From: Guyparkeria hydrothermalis
GTDB lineage: Bacteria > Pseudomonadota > Gammaproteobacteria > Halothiobacillales > Halothiobacillaceae
Assembly: GCF_023555375.1 (NCBI RefSeq)
Contig: NZ_JAJSEE010000003.1
Location: 239,975-303,974 of the forward strand
DNA: 64,000 bases
Direction of reading: 5' to 3'
Positions 42,488-52,440 of this stretch are shown in pieces. Positions within the stretch are counted from its first letter, which is position 1, and every line of letters starts with the position of its first letter. The notes under the pieces were generated by a model. It saw nothing but the letters and a program-made list of their open reading frames with translations. It made no database searches and had not been told where the DNA came from. The position numbers were made by a program, and so were the translations under genes.

Positions 42488-44835
42488 CGGGCATCGCCCG
42501 CCGCCTGCAGCGCTGGGTGCGCCGCGCGATCGCCCCGATCAGCGCGATGGTGGTCGTGCTGCTGCTGGTGCTCCTGTACCTGGTCTCCGACTCGCTGCGC
42601 GCCGTCGAGCAGCCCGAGGGACTGTTCCTGGCACTGTTGGGCATCAGCGCGGTGGGGCTGTTGTTCCTCGCCATGGTGGTGCTGTGGCACATCGTCCGCC
42701 TGATCCGCGATTACCGGCGCGGCACGCCCGGCGCCCGGCTGACCGCCCGGCTCGTGGTCACCTTCGTCGCGCTGTCGGTGGTGCCGGTGGCGATCGTGTT
42801 CTATTTCTCGCTCACCTTCGTCCAGCGCGGCATCGACTCGTGGTTCGACGTACAGGTCGAGCAGGCGATGACCGACGCGTTGTCCCTCTCGCAGATGTCT
42901 TTCGACGGGCGCATGCGTCAGGCGCTGGAGGAAACGCGGCGCGCGGCCGACGAGCTGCGTGACGGCGGGTCGGAACTGATCGCCCTGGAGCTCTCGCAGG
43001 TGCGCCGGACCACCGGCGCCGAGGAGATGACCATCCTCGGTCAGCGCAACCTGATCGTCGCCTCCTCCTCGGAGGACGCCACCAGCATCGTGCCCGCCCG
43101 CGCCGACGAAACCGCGCTGGCGCACGCCCGTTCCGGGCGGGACTTCATCGGCCTCGACCCCGGCGGGGACGGCGACCTGCAGATCCGGGTGGTCGTGCCG
43201 ATGGAGGCCGGATTGACCAGCGAGGGCGGCAAGCGTGTCCTCCAGGCGCTGTTCGACGTGCCGGACGAGGCCAACCAGCTCTCCAAGAGCGTGCAGGACG
43301 CCTTCAACGACTACCGCGAGCTGGTCTACCTGCACACCTCGCTCAAGCAGACCTTCACCCTGGCGCTGACCCTGGCGCTGCTGTTGTCGTTGCTCACGGC
43401 CGTCTGGCTGGCGTTCCTCGCCGCGCGCAAGCTGTTGAGCCCGATCCGCGAACTGGCCGCCGGCACCCAGGCGGTGGCCGAGGGCGACTACAGCCTGCGG
43501 CTGCCGGTCGACCGCCGCGACGATCTCGGCCAGCTGGTCCAGTCGTTCAATACCATGACCGCCCGCGTGCGCCGGGCCCACGAGGTGATGCGCGAACTCC
43601 AGGAGCTGGCCGACAAGGAGCGCGACTACCTCGACACGGTGATCCAGCACCTGTCCTCCGGCGTGCTGACGCTCTCCTACGACGGGCGGATCATCAGCGG
43701 CAACTCGGCCGCGCAGCACATCCTCGGGGTGGCGTCGGACGAGCTGTTCGAGGGCTCGCTGCAGGCGGTCTGTCGGGCGCACGCGAGCCTGTTGCCGTTG
43801 TGCGAGGCATTCCTCGACCGGCTGGGGGCGGCCGGCCCGCCGCCGGGCGAGACGGTCGAGGCCCAGGTGCGCATCATGAACGGCAGCGGGCGCAAGGTGC
43901 TGCTGGCGCGCCTGGCGGCCCTGCCGCCCGATGGCGACGCGGATGCCGGCGGCTACGTGATGGTCCTCGAGGACGTCACCGCGCTGATCCAGGCCCAGCG
44001 CGACGCGGCGTGGTCGGAGGTGGCCCGCCGCCTGGCCCACGAGATCAAGAACCCGCTCACCCCCATCGGCCTGTCGGCCGAACGGCTGCGACGGCGTATC
44101 CTGCCCCAGCTCGACGAGGGGCACGCGCCGATCCTCGACCGCGCCACCGCCACGATCATCGCGCAGGTCGATGCGATGAAGCAGATGGTCAACGAGTTCG
44201 CCGACTACGCGCGCAGCCCGCAGGTGAGCCTCGAACGGCTCGACCTGCAGGCCCTGGCTGGCCAGACCGTCGAGCTCTACCGCGGCAACACGGCCGTCAA
44301 GGTACGCTTCCTGCCGGAGGTCGACGGCGCGGTCTGGGTGGAGGGCGATGCCAACCGCTTGCGCCAATTGCTGCACAACCTGATTCGCAACGCCAGCCAG
44401 GCGCTCGACGAGCGCGGTGCGGTGGAAGGGGAGCCGGTCGTGCTGCTCGACCTGCGGGTGGTCGGCGAGGCGGGACACTGCCTGGCCGAGCTGACCGTGG
44501 CCGACAATGGGCCGGGCTTTCCGGCCGAGATGCTCGATCGGCTGTTCGAGCCCTACGCGACCACCCGGCCCAAGGGGTCGGGGCTGGGTCTGGCGATCGT
44601 CAAGAAGATCGTCGAGGAGCATGCCGGGGCCGTGCACGCCTGGAACGCGTTCGAGCAGCCGGAGAACGACGACACGGCGGCGGGTCGCCGGCTTGCCAAT
44701 CACGGTGCTCGCGTTACGATTCGCCTACCCTTGGAATCGGGGCGCTGTGAGGCGCGTGACAATCGCCGCCGCGAGGGCATCGATGTCGAAACGGGTCGCC
44801 AAGGTGGCGACCACGGAGAAACGGGAATTTCCTGA
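42484..44835 (+). CDS. ntrY: NtrY-like membrane sensor histidine kinase
   Basis: 783 aa. Two or three N-terminal membrane helices (about 20-40, 50-70, 90-112), an extracytoplasmic sensor region (to about 285), another helix (about 290-315), HAMP (to about 370), a PAS domain (about 390-490), the H-box LAHEIKNPLTPIGLSAERLR, and an ATPase domain with NLIRNASQAL and GSGLGLAIVKKIVEEH. It autophosphorylates on the H-box His and passes phosphate to the next gene's product. Starts inside the DUF4390 stop. Confidence 0.93.
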   Translation: MTGIARRLQRWVRRAIAPISAMVVVLLLVLLYLVSDSLRAVEQPEGLFLALLGISAVGLLFLAMVVLWHIVRLIRDYRRGTPGARLTARLVVTFVALSVVPVAIVFYFSLTFVQRGIDSWFDVQVEQAMTDALSLSQMSFDGRMRQALEETRRAADELRDGGSELIALELSQVRRTTGAEEMTILGQRNLIVASSSEDATSIVPARADETALAHARSGRDFIGLDPGGDGDLQIRVVVPMEAGLTSEGGKRVLQALFDVPDEANQLSKSVQDAFNDYRELVYLHTSLKQTFTLALTLALLLSLLTAVWLAFLAARKLLSPIRELAAGTQAVAEGDYSLRLPVDRRDDLGQLVQSFNTMTARVRRAHEVMRELQELADKERDYLDTVIQHLSSGVLTLSYDGRIISGNSAAQHILGVASDELFEGSLQAVCRAHASLLPLCEAFLDRLGAAGPPPGETVEAQVRIMNGSGRKVLLARLAALPPDGDADAGGYVMVLEDVTALIQAQRDAAWSEVARRLAHEIKNPLTPIGLSAERLRRRILPQLDEGHAPILDRATATIIAQVDAMKQMVNEFADYARSPQVSLERLDLQALAGQTVELYRGNTAVKVRFLPEVDGAVWVEGDANRLRQLLHNLIRNASQALDERGAVEGEPVVLLDLRVVGEAGHCLAELTVADNGPGFPAEMLDRLFEPYATTRPKGSGLGLAIVKKIVEEHAGAVHAWNAFEQPENDDTAAGRRLANHGARVTIRLPLESGRCEARDNRRREGIDVETGRQGGDHGETGIS

Positions 44836-44838
44836 CGA

Positions 44839-46239
44839 ATGAGTATCGGACACATCCTGGTCGTCGACGACGAGAGCGAAATCCGCAACCTGCTGGTCGA
44901 CGTGCTCGAGGACGAGGGGTTCACCGTCAGCAGCGCGGCCGACGCGGCCGAGGCACGCGGCTCGATCGCGGTGCGGCGGCCCGACCTGATCCTGCTGGAC
45001 ATCTGGATGCCGGGGATGGACGGCATCGGCCTGTTGCGTGAATGGCACGAGCGAGACCAGCTGGTCTGGCCGGTGATCATGATGTCCGGCCACGGCACGG
45101 TCGAGACGGCCGTCGAGGCCACCCGCTTGGGTGCCTTCGACTTCATCGAGAAACCCATCTCGCTCGACAAGCTGCTGCTGCTGATCGAGCACGCGCTCGA
45201 CAACCGGCGCCTGGCGCAGGAGAACGCGGCGCTCAAGCGTGGCGAGGTCGATCCGCTCGACCTGATCGGCGACTCCGAGTACATGCAGGAGCTGCGCGAG
45301 CAGGCGAAGAAGATCGCCGGCCACGATGCCTGGGTGCTGATCTCCGGCGAGCCGGGCACCGGCAAGCAGGCGCTGGCGCGCTTCATTCACCGACACTCGG
45401 CCCGGCGGCACTTCCCGTTCGTCGATACCGGCGGCAGTGCGGTGTCGGGTCGGCAGAACGCCGCGGTGGAGCTGTTCGGCGCCGAGGAGGACGGCCGTAT
45501 CCGCTACGGGCTGCTCGAGCAGGCCAACGGCGGCACGCTGTTCATCGCCGAGGCGGCCGACATGGACGAGCAGACCCAGATGCAGCTGATCTCGGCGCTC
45601 GAGAGCCAGTCGTTCTTCCGCGTCGGCGGCAACGAGCCGGTGCGCGTCGACGTGCGCGTGATCGCCGCCACCCGCAAGGACCTCGAGGCCGAGGTGCGCG
45701 CCGGCAACTTCCGCGAGGACCTCTACTACCACCTCTCCGTGGTGCCGGTGCACATCGAGCCGCTGCGCGAGCACCCCGAGGACATCCCGGTGCTGCTGGC
45801 CCACTACCTCGAGACCGCCCATCAGGTCGAGGGGCTGCCGCGCCGCGAGCTGACCATCGGCGCGCGCAATTTGCTGCGCTACCACCACTGGTCGGGCAAC
45901 GTGCGCGAATTGAAGAACCTGGTCCAGCGGCTGCTGATCCTCGGCAGTGGCGAGGTGATCGACGAGCAGGAGGTCCAGCGCGCGCTGGGCCTCGCGCCGA
46001 TGGACCAGGGCGGCGAGGACAACAGCCCGGCGTTGGTCTCGCTGAACCTCGATCTGCCGCTGCGCGAGGCGCGTGACGAGTTCGAACGACGCTACCTGCT
46101 CGCCCAGCTGAAGAACGTCGAGGGGTCGATGACCGAGCTCTCGCGGCGCACGGGCATGGAGCGCACCAACCTGTATCGCAAACTGAAATCGCTGGGTATC
46201 CAGACCGGCGGCGAGCGTTCCACCGGGAGCAGCGCATGA
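44839..46239 (+). CDS. ntrX: NtrX-like response regulator with degenerate AAA+ domain
   Basis: 466 aa. Receiver domain with phosphoacceptor D54 (ILLDIWMPGMDG). The AAA+ domain has Walker A GEPGTGKQ (170-177), but the loop that should read GAFTGA reads GRIRYG (219-224), and the Walker B Asp is replaced by Ala (GGTLFIAE, 231-238). The C-terminus is a Fis-type helix-turn-helix (MTELSRRTGMERTNLYRKLK). Without GAFTGA it should not activate sigma-54 RNA polymerase and probably acts as a conventional DNA-binding regulator. Starts 3 nt after ntrY and overlaps trkA by 4 nt. Confidence 0.92.
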   Translation: MSIGHILVVDDESEIRNLLVDVLEDEGFTVSSAADAAEARGSIAVRRPDLILLDIWMPGMDGIGLLREWHERDQLVWPVIMMSGHGTVETAVEATRLGAFDFIEKPISLDKLLLLIEHALDNRRLAQENAALKRGEVDPLDLIGDSEYMQELREQAKKIAGHDAWVLISGEPGTGKQALARFIHRHSARRHFPFVDTGGSAVSGRQNAAVELFGAEEDGRIRYGLLEQANGGTLFIAEAADMDEQTQMQLISALESQSFFRVGGNEPVRVDVRVIAATRKDLEAEVRAGNFREDLYYHLSVVPVHIEPLREHPEDIPVLLAHYLETAHQVEGLPRRELTIGARNLLRYHHWSGNVRELKNLVQRLLILGSGEVIDEQEVQRALGLAPMDQGGEDNSPALVSLNLDLPLREARDEFERRYLLAQLKNVEGSMTELSRRTGMERTNLYRKLKSLGIQTGGERSTGSSA

Positions 46240-47612
46240 AGGTGATCGTGCTCGGGGCCGGCCAGGTCGGCAGTTCCGTGGCCACGGCGTTGGCGACCGA
46301 GACCGACAACTCGGTCACGGTGGTCGATACCGACGCCGAGGCACTCAATTGGCTGCAGGAGCGGCTGGACATCCGCACGGTGACCGGGCTGGGCTCGCAG
46401 CCGAGCGTGCTCCAGGAGGCCGGGGCGGCGGATGCCGACATCCTGATCGCGGTGACGCAGTCGGACGAGACCAACATGCTCGCCTGCCAGATCGCCTGGA
46501 CGCTGTTCCACACCCCCACCAAGATCGCGCGCATCCGCGTGACCGACTACCAGGATCACCCGGCGCTGTTCGACAACGCGGCGATCCCGGTGGATTTCAT
46601 CATCAGCCCCGAGCGTCTGATCAAGGACTATATCGCGCGCCTGATCCAGTACCCGGATGCCCTGCAGGTGCGCGAGTTCGGTGACGGCAAGCTGCTGTTG
46701 ATCGGCATGGAGGTCGACCGCGGTGGGCCGATGGTGGGCGAGCCGATCCACCGGCTGCGCGAGCTGCTGCCGGGCATCGAGACGCGCGTGGCGGCCATCT
46801 ATCGCCACGAGACCTCGGTGCCGCCCGAGGGCGATACCCGCCTGCTGGCTGGCGACGAGGTGTTCTTCCTCGCCAGGAAGGGCGATATCCGCCGCGTGAT
46901 GAGCGTGATGCGCCCGCTCGACAAGCCCTACAAGCGCATCATGATCGCCGGCGGCGGCAACATCGGCGGTGCGTTGGCCGGCAAGCTCGAGGGCGATTAC
47001 CAGGTCAAGCTGATCAGCCACAACCTGCGCCGCGCCCGCGAGCTGTCCGCGTCGCTCGATCGCAGCATCGTGCTCTCGGGTAACGCCTCGGACACCGAGC
47101 TGCTCGAGGAAGAGAACATCGAGGACATGGACGTGTTCCTCGCCCTGACCAACGACGACGAGGACAACATCCTCGCCGCCATGCTGGCCAAGCGCCTGGG
47201 CGCGCGGCGGGCGATGTGCATCGTCAACCGCACCGAGTACGTCGATCTGATCGAGATGGGCTCGATCGACATCGCGCTCTCGCCGCACCAGATCACCATC
47301 GGCGAGGTGCTCACCCACCTGCGTCGTGGTGACGTGGTCAGCGTGCATTCCCTGCGGCGCGGCGCGGCCGAGGCGATCGAGGTGATCGCCCGCGGCGACG
47401 AGACCACCTCGCGCGTGGTCGGCCGACGGATCGACGCCCTCGACCTGCCGCGTGGCACCACCATCGGCGCGATCCTGCGCGACGACGAGCTGCTGATCGC
47501 CCACCACGACACGGTGATCCACTCCGACGACCACGTGGTGCTGTTCCTCACCGACAAGCGCCGTATCGGCGAGATCGAGCAGCTGTTCTCGGTCGGCTTC
47601 GGCTTTTTCTAG
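46236..47612 (+). CDS. trkA: Trk potassium uptake regulatory subunit TrkA
   Basis: 458 aa peripheral membrane protein with two RCK units, each starting with a nucleotide-binding motif (VIVLGAGQVGSSVA at 3-16 and IMIAGGGNIGGALA about 233). It controls the TrkH channel with NAD(H) or ATP as ligand. Overlaps ntrX by 4 nt and precedes trkH by 18 nt. The ntrYX-trkAH order is conserved in several proteobacteria and suggests a link to K+ or osmotic adaptation. Confidence 0.97.
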   Translation: MKVIVLGAGQVGSSVATALATETDNSVTVVDTDAEALNWLQERLDIRTVTGLGSQPSVLQEAGAADADILIAVTQSDETNMLACQIAWTLFHTPTKIARIRVTDYQDHPALFDNAAIPVDFIISPERLIKDYIARLIQYPDALQVREFGDGKLLLIGMEVDRGGPMVGEPIHRLRELLPGIETRVAAIYRHETSVPPEGDTRLLAGDEVFFLARKGDIRRVMSVMRPLDKPYKRIMIAGGGNIGGALAGKLEGDYQVKLISHNLRRARELSASLDRSIVLSGNASDTELLEEENIEDMDVFLALTNDDEDNILAAMLAKRLGARRAMCIVNRTEYVDLIEMGSIDIALSPHQITIGEVLTHLRRGDVVSVHSLRRGAAEAIEVIARGDETTSRVVGRRIDALDLPRGTTIGAILRDDELLIAHHDTVIHSDDHVVLFLTDKRRIGEIEQLFSVGFGFF

Positions 47613-47630
47613 GGCCGGGCGCACGATTCG

Positions 47631-49082
47631 ATGCAACTACTGATCGTCATCCGCATTCTCGGCATCCTGCTGATGGTCTTCGGCCTGACCTTCATCCCGC
47701 CGTGGCTGGTCGGCTGGGTCATGGGCGACGACAACCTCACGCCCTTCACGCTCAGCTTCGTCATCAGCGTGACCCTCGGCGGCGTCCTCTGGGGGCTGAC
47801 ACGCAACTACCGGCGCGAGATGAAGCTGCGCGACGGTCTGCTGATCGTGGTGTCGTTCTGGGTCGTGCTGGGGCTGATCGGCTCGACGCCCATCTACCTG
47901 CAGCCGGAGCTGGGGCTGAGTTTCTCCCAGGCGGTATTCGAGTCGGTCTCGGGCATCACGACCACCGGGGCGACGGTGATCACCGGGCTCGACGAGCTGC
48001 CGCGCTCGCTGCTGTTCTATCGCCAGCAGCTGCAATGGCTGGGTGGCCTGGGGATCATCGTGCTGGTGGTCGCCTTCCTGCCGCTGTTGGGCGTGGGCGG
48101 CATGCAGCTCTACAAGGGCGAGATGACCGGCCCGATCAAGGACTCGCGCCTTTCCGGGCGCATCTCGGAGACGGCCAAGGTACTGTGGCTGGTCTACACC
48201 GGCATCACCGTGCTCTGCGCGCTGGTCTACAAGATCGAGGGCATGACCTGGTTCGATGCCGTCAGCCACGCCTTCACCACGGTGGCCACCGGCGGGTTCT
48301 CCACCCACGACGCGAGCTTCGGCTACTTCCAGAACCCGACCATGGAAGTCACGGCCATGGTCTTCATGATCCTCGGCGCGCTGCCGATGGCCCTGCACTT
48401 CATCGCCTTGCGCCACGGATCGTTGCGCGCCTACTGGCGCAGTGCCGAGGTGCGCTTCTACATCGGTTGGCTGACCGCGGTCGCGGTGATGGTAGTGGCC
48501 TTCTTCCTCGCCAACTGGCCCGAGGGCAGCTGGGTGGACACGGTGCGCCTGAACCTGTTCAACCTGGTCTCGTTCGCCACCACCACCGGCTACACCGCCA
48601 CCGATCACACCGCCTACGGGCCCTTCCTGATGCTGCTGCTGGTGATGACGACCGTGATCGGCGGCTGCGCCGGGTCGACCACCGGGGGCATGAAGTCGGT
48701 GCGAGTCATGCTGCTCGCCCGCCAGGGCATCCACGAGGTGCGTCGCCTGATCCACCCGCACGCCGTGTTCGTCATCCGCCTTGGCGGCCGGCCGCTTGAC
48801 CCGGGCGTGATCAGTGCCGTGTGGGCCTTTTTCGCCGCCTGGATGTTCACCTTCCTGTTCTTCTTCTTCGCCATGCTGTTCACCGGCATGGACATCGAGT
48901 CGGCGCTGGGGGCGGTGCTGGCGACGCTGGCCAACCTCGGCCCGGGTATCGGGTCGGTGACCAGCAACTTCGCCGCCGAATCGGAGTCGGTGCTCTGGCT
49001 GGGCATGTTGGCCATGATCCTCGGCCGTCTCGAGATCTTCACCGTGCTGGCCATCCTCCTGCCGATGTTCTGGCGTCGATGA
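47631..49082 (+). CDS. trkH: Trk potassium uptake channel subunit TrkH
   Basis: 483 aa polytopic membrane protein with about ten helices. K+ selectivity-filter regions are visible as SGITTTGATVI, TTVATGGFSTHD, TTTGYTATDH and an N-terminal-like GLGPGIG equivalent (ATLANLGPGIG). It works with TrkA in proton-linked or ATP-gated K+ uptake, useful for a halotolerant cell. Its stop overlaps the acyltransferase start (ATGA). Confidence 0.97.
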   Translation: MQLLIVIRILGILLMVFGLTFIPPWLVGWVMGDDNLTPFTLSFVISVTLGGVLWGLTRNYRREMKLRDGLLIVVSFWVVLGLIGSTPIYLQPELGLSFSQAVFESVSGITTTGATVITGLDELPRSLLFYRQQLQWLGGLGIIVLVVAFLPLLGVGGMQLYKGEMTGPIKDSRLSGRISETAKVLWLVYTGITVLCALVYKIEGMTWFDAVSHAFTTVATGGFSTHDASFGYFQNPTMEVTAMVFMILGALPMALHFIALRHGSLRAYWRSAEVRFYIGWLTAVAVMVVAFFLANWPEGSWVDTVRLNLFNLVSFATTTGYTATDHTAYGPFLMLLLVMTTVIGGCAGSTTGGMKSVRVMLLARQGIHEVRRLIHPHAVFVIRLGGRPLDPGVISAVWAFFAAWMFTFLFFFFAMLFTGMDIESALGAVLATLANLGPGIGSVTSNFAAESESVLWLGMLAMILGRLEIFTVLAILLPMFWRR

Positions 49083-50017
49083 GCCGGGCGTCCGCCAGCG
49101 TCGGTCCGCCGGTGTTCCGGCGCGGGCTGCTGGCCCCGCGCTACTGGCCGACCTGGCTCGGGATCGGCCTGCTCTACCTGCTGGCCATCGGCGGGCATCC
49201 GCTGCGCCGTGGCGTGGCGCGACTGGGCGCGGGCCTCTACCGGCGCCTCAACCCGCGCCGGGCGGGCATCATCGCCACCAACCTGCGACTGTGCTTTCCG
49301 CACCAGACCGAGGCGACCCGCGCGCAATGGCAGACCACCTACCTCGAGCGTCACCTGCTCGCCCTGCTGGATCTCGGTCGGATCCGGCGCGCGCGTCGCG
49401 GCGAGCTGACCCGCCAGACCGAGGTGGAGGGGCAGGCGATCCTCGACCGCCTGCGCGTCGAGCCCGGCGTGATCCTGACCGTGCACAGCGTCGGGCTGGA
49501 GTGGGCGGCGGCCATGCTCGCCGAGACCGTCGAGGGCTCGACCATCTACAAGCGATTCGCCACCAACCCGGTGGTGGACTGGTGGTTCGGCGGGATGCGC
49601 ACCCGGCATGGCACCGAGGCCCTGCCGCGCGAGCGGGGCATGGGCCCGCACCTGCGCGCCCTGCGTGCCGGGCGGAGCTTCTTCTATATCGCCGACGAGG
49701 ACCTGGGCGCCGAGCACAGCGTGTTCGCGCCGTTCTTCGGCGTGGAGAAGGCGACCCTGCCGCTGGCGGGCAAGCTCGCGCGGGCCAGCCGGCGGCCGGT
49801 CTATCCGGTGATCGGGCAGCTCGACGAGGTGAGCGGGCATTACCGGTTGCGCTTTCTCGAGCCGGTCGAGTTGCCTGCCGGTACCGACCGCGAGGCGGCC
49901 ACCGCGATCAACCGCGTGATCGAGGAGCTGGTGCTCGATGACCCCGCCCAACTGATGTGGTCGCTCAAGTACTTCAAGACCACGCCGCCGGGCGAGGCAG
50001 ACCGCTACCGCGGCTGA
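49079..50017 (+). CDS. Lipid A biosynthesis acyltransferase (LpxL/HtrB family), copy 1
   Basis: 312 aa. One N-terminal hydrophobic segment (TWLGIGLLYLLAIGG) anchors it to the inner membrane. The catalytic HX4E motif is HSVGLE, and RSFFYIADEDLGAEHSVFAPFFG and RPVYPVIGQL follow as in LpxL-type lauroyl/myristoyl transferases. It adds a secondary acyl chain to Kdo2-lipid IVA. Last gene of the def-initiated operon; it converges on a second family member. Confidence 0.92.
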   Translation: MSRASASVGPPVFRRGLLAPRYWPTWLGIGLLYLLAIGGHPLRRGVARLGAGLYRRLNPRRAGIIATNLRLCFPHQTEATRAQWQTTYLERHLLALLDLGRIRRARRGELTRQTEVEGQAILDRLRVEPGVILTVHSVGLEWAAAMLAETVEGSTIYKRFATNPVVDWWFGGMRTRHGTEALPRERGMGPHLRALRAGRSFFYIADEDLGAEHSVFAPFFGVEKATLPLAGKLARASRRPVYPVIGQLDEVSGHYRLRFLEPVELPAGTDREAATAINRVIEELVLDDPAQLMWSLKYFKTTPPGEADRYRG

Positions 50018-50034
50018 TCGAGTGCTGCGGGTGT

Positions 50035-50973
50035 TCAGTCGGCCTGGCGCTGCTCGCGGCGGGCCCGGCCGCTCGCCTGGCGGCGAAAGCGACGGTAGGT
50101 CCACTGGTACTGCTCGGGTTTCTCCCGCACCACCCGCTCGATCTCGCGGTTGAGCGCGGCGGCGGCCTCGGTCGGGTCGTCGTGGCCGACCGGCTCGGTG
50201 ACCGGCTCGTAGTGGATGCGAAAGCCGCGCGCCTCGGGCAGGCGCTCGGCCCAGCCGGTGAAGGCCGCGGCGTCGGTGCGCCGTGATAGGGTGCGGATCA
50301 GGGTCATGGTCAACGCCGGCTGGCCGAAGAAGGGGGCGGTGATGCCCTCGCCGTGGCGCGGTGCCTGGTCGGGCAGGATGGCGACCAGCTCGCCGCGCTT
50401 GAGCCCGCGCAACGCCTTGCGCACCCCGCCCAGGTTGGCCGGTGCCATGGAAGCACCGGTACGGGCCCGGGCCTCGACCAGCAGGCGTTCCATGGCCGGT
50501 TCGCGCGGTGGGCGGTACATGATGGTCGTCGGCACACGCGCCGCCGTGGCGAGCCCGCCGAGTTCCCAGTTGCCCATGTGCGGGGCGAGCAGGATGACGC
50601 CGCGACCCGCCGCCAACGCCTGCTCGATCGCATCGAACCCCCGCCTCTCCACGATCACGGCCTCGATGTCGGCTGGCCCCCACCGCCAGACGGGCGCGGT
50701 CTCGATCAAGCCCTTGCCGGTCTCAATCAGGGTGCGCCGCGCGATGACCTCGCGCTCCGCCGCGCTCGTCTCGGGCAGGCAGCGGGCGAGGTTGTCCTCG
50801 ACCGTCCGGCGCATCGAGCCCCGGGCAACCCAGGCGAGCCGGCCCAGCCCGCTGCCGAGGCGCTGCGCCGCCCCGAGAGAGAGCCAGCCCAGTCCAGCCA
50901 ACACGGCGCGGGCGGCGCCCAGTCGCAGCCGGCCACGCCAGCGGTACCACGCCGTGTCGCGTCGCTTGCTCAC
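50035..50973 (-). CDS. Lipid A biosynthesis acyltransferase family, copy 2
   Basis: 312 aa. The HX4E active site is HMGNWE (in ILLAPHMGNWELGGLATAA), then TIMYRPPREPAM and AILPDQAPRHGEGITAPFFG. This copy lacks a clear long N-terminal helix and has a strongly basic C-terminus. It may be the second secondary acyltransferase (LpxM/LpxL2) or a related ornithine-lipid type enzyme. Its start overlaps the ttcA stop by 4 nt. Confidence 0.9.
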   Translation of the reverse strand: MSKRRDTAWYRWRGRLRLGAARAVLAGLGWLSLGAAQRLGSGLGRLAWVARGSMRRTVEDNLARCLPETSAAEREVIARRTLIETGKGLIETAPVWRWGPADIEAVIVERRGFDAIEQALAAGRGVILLAPHMGNWELGGLATAARVPTTIMYRPPREPAMERLLVEARARTGASMAPANLGGVRKALRGLKRGELVAILPDQAPRHGEGITAPFFGQPALTMTLIRTLSRRTDAAAFTGWAERLPEARGFRIHYEPVTEPVGHDDPTEAAAALNREIERVVREKPEQYQWTYRRFRRQASGRARREQRQAD

Positions 50974-51866
50974 GATTGAGCGGTCTCTTGCGGGGCGTTG
51001 CGAGTTGACGCCTCGGTCGACCCCTCGGCCACGTCGCGGGTCGAGCTCCGCGTGGCGGCATGGGCCGTCGCGTGGGCGATCGCCCGGTCGGCGCCGTCGG
51101 CGACCAGCGGGGCGATCGCCGACTTGAGCGAGTGGAACAGCTGGCCGTTGTCCTGTTCCTCGCCGGCAAGCAGTTGCTTGAAGTGCTCGCGCTGGGTCGG
51201 CATGGCGAAACAGGCCGGGCAGTTGTCGTTGATCACCGGCAGATCGAAGCGGTGCGCGAAGTCGATCAGGGCCGACTCGCGCACGTCCACCAGCGGGCGG
51301 ATGATGCGCACGTCGCCGGCGTCATTGAGGTAGTGCGCCTTCATGGTGTTGAGCTTGCCGCCGTGAAAGGCGCTCATCAGGAAGCTCTCGGCCAGGTCGT
51401 CGAGATGCTGGGCCAGTGCCAGCACGTTGAAGCCCTCCTCGCGGGCCAGCCGGTAGATCAGACCGCGCTTGAGTCGGGAGCAGAACGAGCAGTAGGAATC
51501 GCCGCTCATGTGCTCGTCGGCGAGCGAGACGATGTCCTCCTGGACCCGGTAATGGCGGATGCCGAGCGAGGCGAGGTACTCACCGAGCGGGCCCGGATCG
51601 AAACCGGGCACCATCGGGTCGACGGTGATCGCGGCGATCTCGAAGTCGATCGGCGCGCGCCGTTGCACGTGACGCAGGATGTGCAGCAGCGAGAGCGAGT
51701 CCTTGCCGCCGGACAGTCCCAGCAAAACGCGGTCGCCGTGGTGCAGCATCTGGTAATGCATCATGGCGCGGGCGACCCGCTTCTGCAGGCCGCGACCGGG
51801 GGTGGCCCAGCGCGACGCCGGAACGGTCGCGGGGTCGATCGGGTTGTTCTTCAGGGTGACGGGCAT
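50970..51866 (-). CDS. ttcA: tRNA 2-thiocytidine biosynthesis protein TtcA
   Basis: 298 aa. Thiolates C32 of certain tRNAs. The PP-loop is SGGKDS (52-57). The cluster-binding CXXC pairs are C126-SF-C129 and C216-PA-C219. LAQHLDDLAESFLMSAFHGG is a typical TtcA segment. The C-terminal 45 residues are an Ala/Thr-rich extension not needed for the fold. Coupled to the downstream acyltransferase gene. Confidence 0.95.
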   Translation of the reverse strand: MPVTLKNNPIDPATVPASRWATPGRGLQKRVARAMMHYQMLHHGDRVLLGLSGGKDSLSLLHILRHVQRRAPIDFEIAAITVDPMVPGFDPGPLGEYLASLGIRHYRVQEDIVSLADEHMSGDSYCSFCSRLKRGLIYRLAREEGFNVLALAQHLDDLAESFLMSAFHGGKLNTMKAHYLNDAGDVRIIRPLVDVRESALIDFAHRFDLPVINDNCPACFAMPTQREHFKQLLAGEEQDNGQLFHSLKSAIAPLVADGADRAIAHATAHAATRSSTRDVAEGSTEASTRNAPQETAQS

Positions 51867-51924
51867 GCGACGGGTCGGCGGTGTCGTGTACGTGTGCCCG
51901 CCATCTTACCAGTCGCGTTCCGGC

Positions 51925-52185
51925 CTAGTCGTCGTAGATGGGGCGGCCGCGGTAGTAGCCGCGGATGCGAGGGCCAGGTTCGAGGGAACCGTCGGGTTCG
52001 GCGGCAGCCGCGGGCTGGTCGAGCGAGTCGGCGAGGGCCTTGACTGCCGGGTCCTCGCTCGCCCGGGCGAGACGCCGCAGGCGCTGCTCGACGCCGTAGC
52101 GAGACATGTCGACGGTGATCCCCATGTCCTTCTCCAGGGCGCGCTTGAGTTCGACCAGGCGTTGCATGTGCTCGCGTTGTGACAT
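51925..52185 (-). CDS. Small hypothetical protein
   Basis: 86 aa, not recognised. The N-terminal half is a charged helix (MSQREHMQRLVELKRALEKD), followed by MSRYGVEQRLRRLARASEDP. A Pro/Ala-rich linker leads to a short aromatic tail (RIRGYYRGRPIYDD). No signal or membrane segment. GGAGA lies about 7 nt before ATG 52185. The frame stays open upstream antisense to pip, which is not coding. Predicted cytosolic. Confidence 0.6.
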   Translation of the reverse strand: MSQREHMQRLVELKRALEKDMGITVDMSRYGVEQRLRRLARASEDPAVKALADSLDQPAAAAEPDGSLEPGPRIRGYYRGRPIYDD

Positions 52186-52440
52186 GGGTTTCTCCGCTGA
52201 TGCCGTGCGGGCTGAAAAGCAATATCCGCACCATGGCTTCCTCGGCGTCCTGTCGAGCCGACAGCGGGGGTGACGCGGATTCGCTGCACCGGCACGACGC
52301 AGTCGTGGACCTGCCTGCCCGATCACGAGGCAGTCGCCGTGACGCGCTACACCGACGCGCCCCGGCAACGCTACACTGGGCCCAATTCCGGGAGGCGCTC
52401 GTCGCCTCCCGTCCACCGCCGTCATTCGAGGCCCGTTGGC

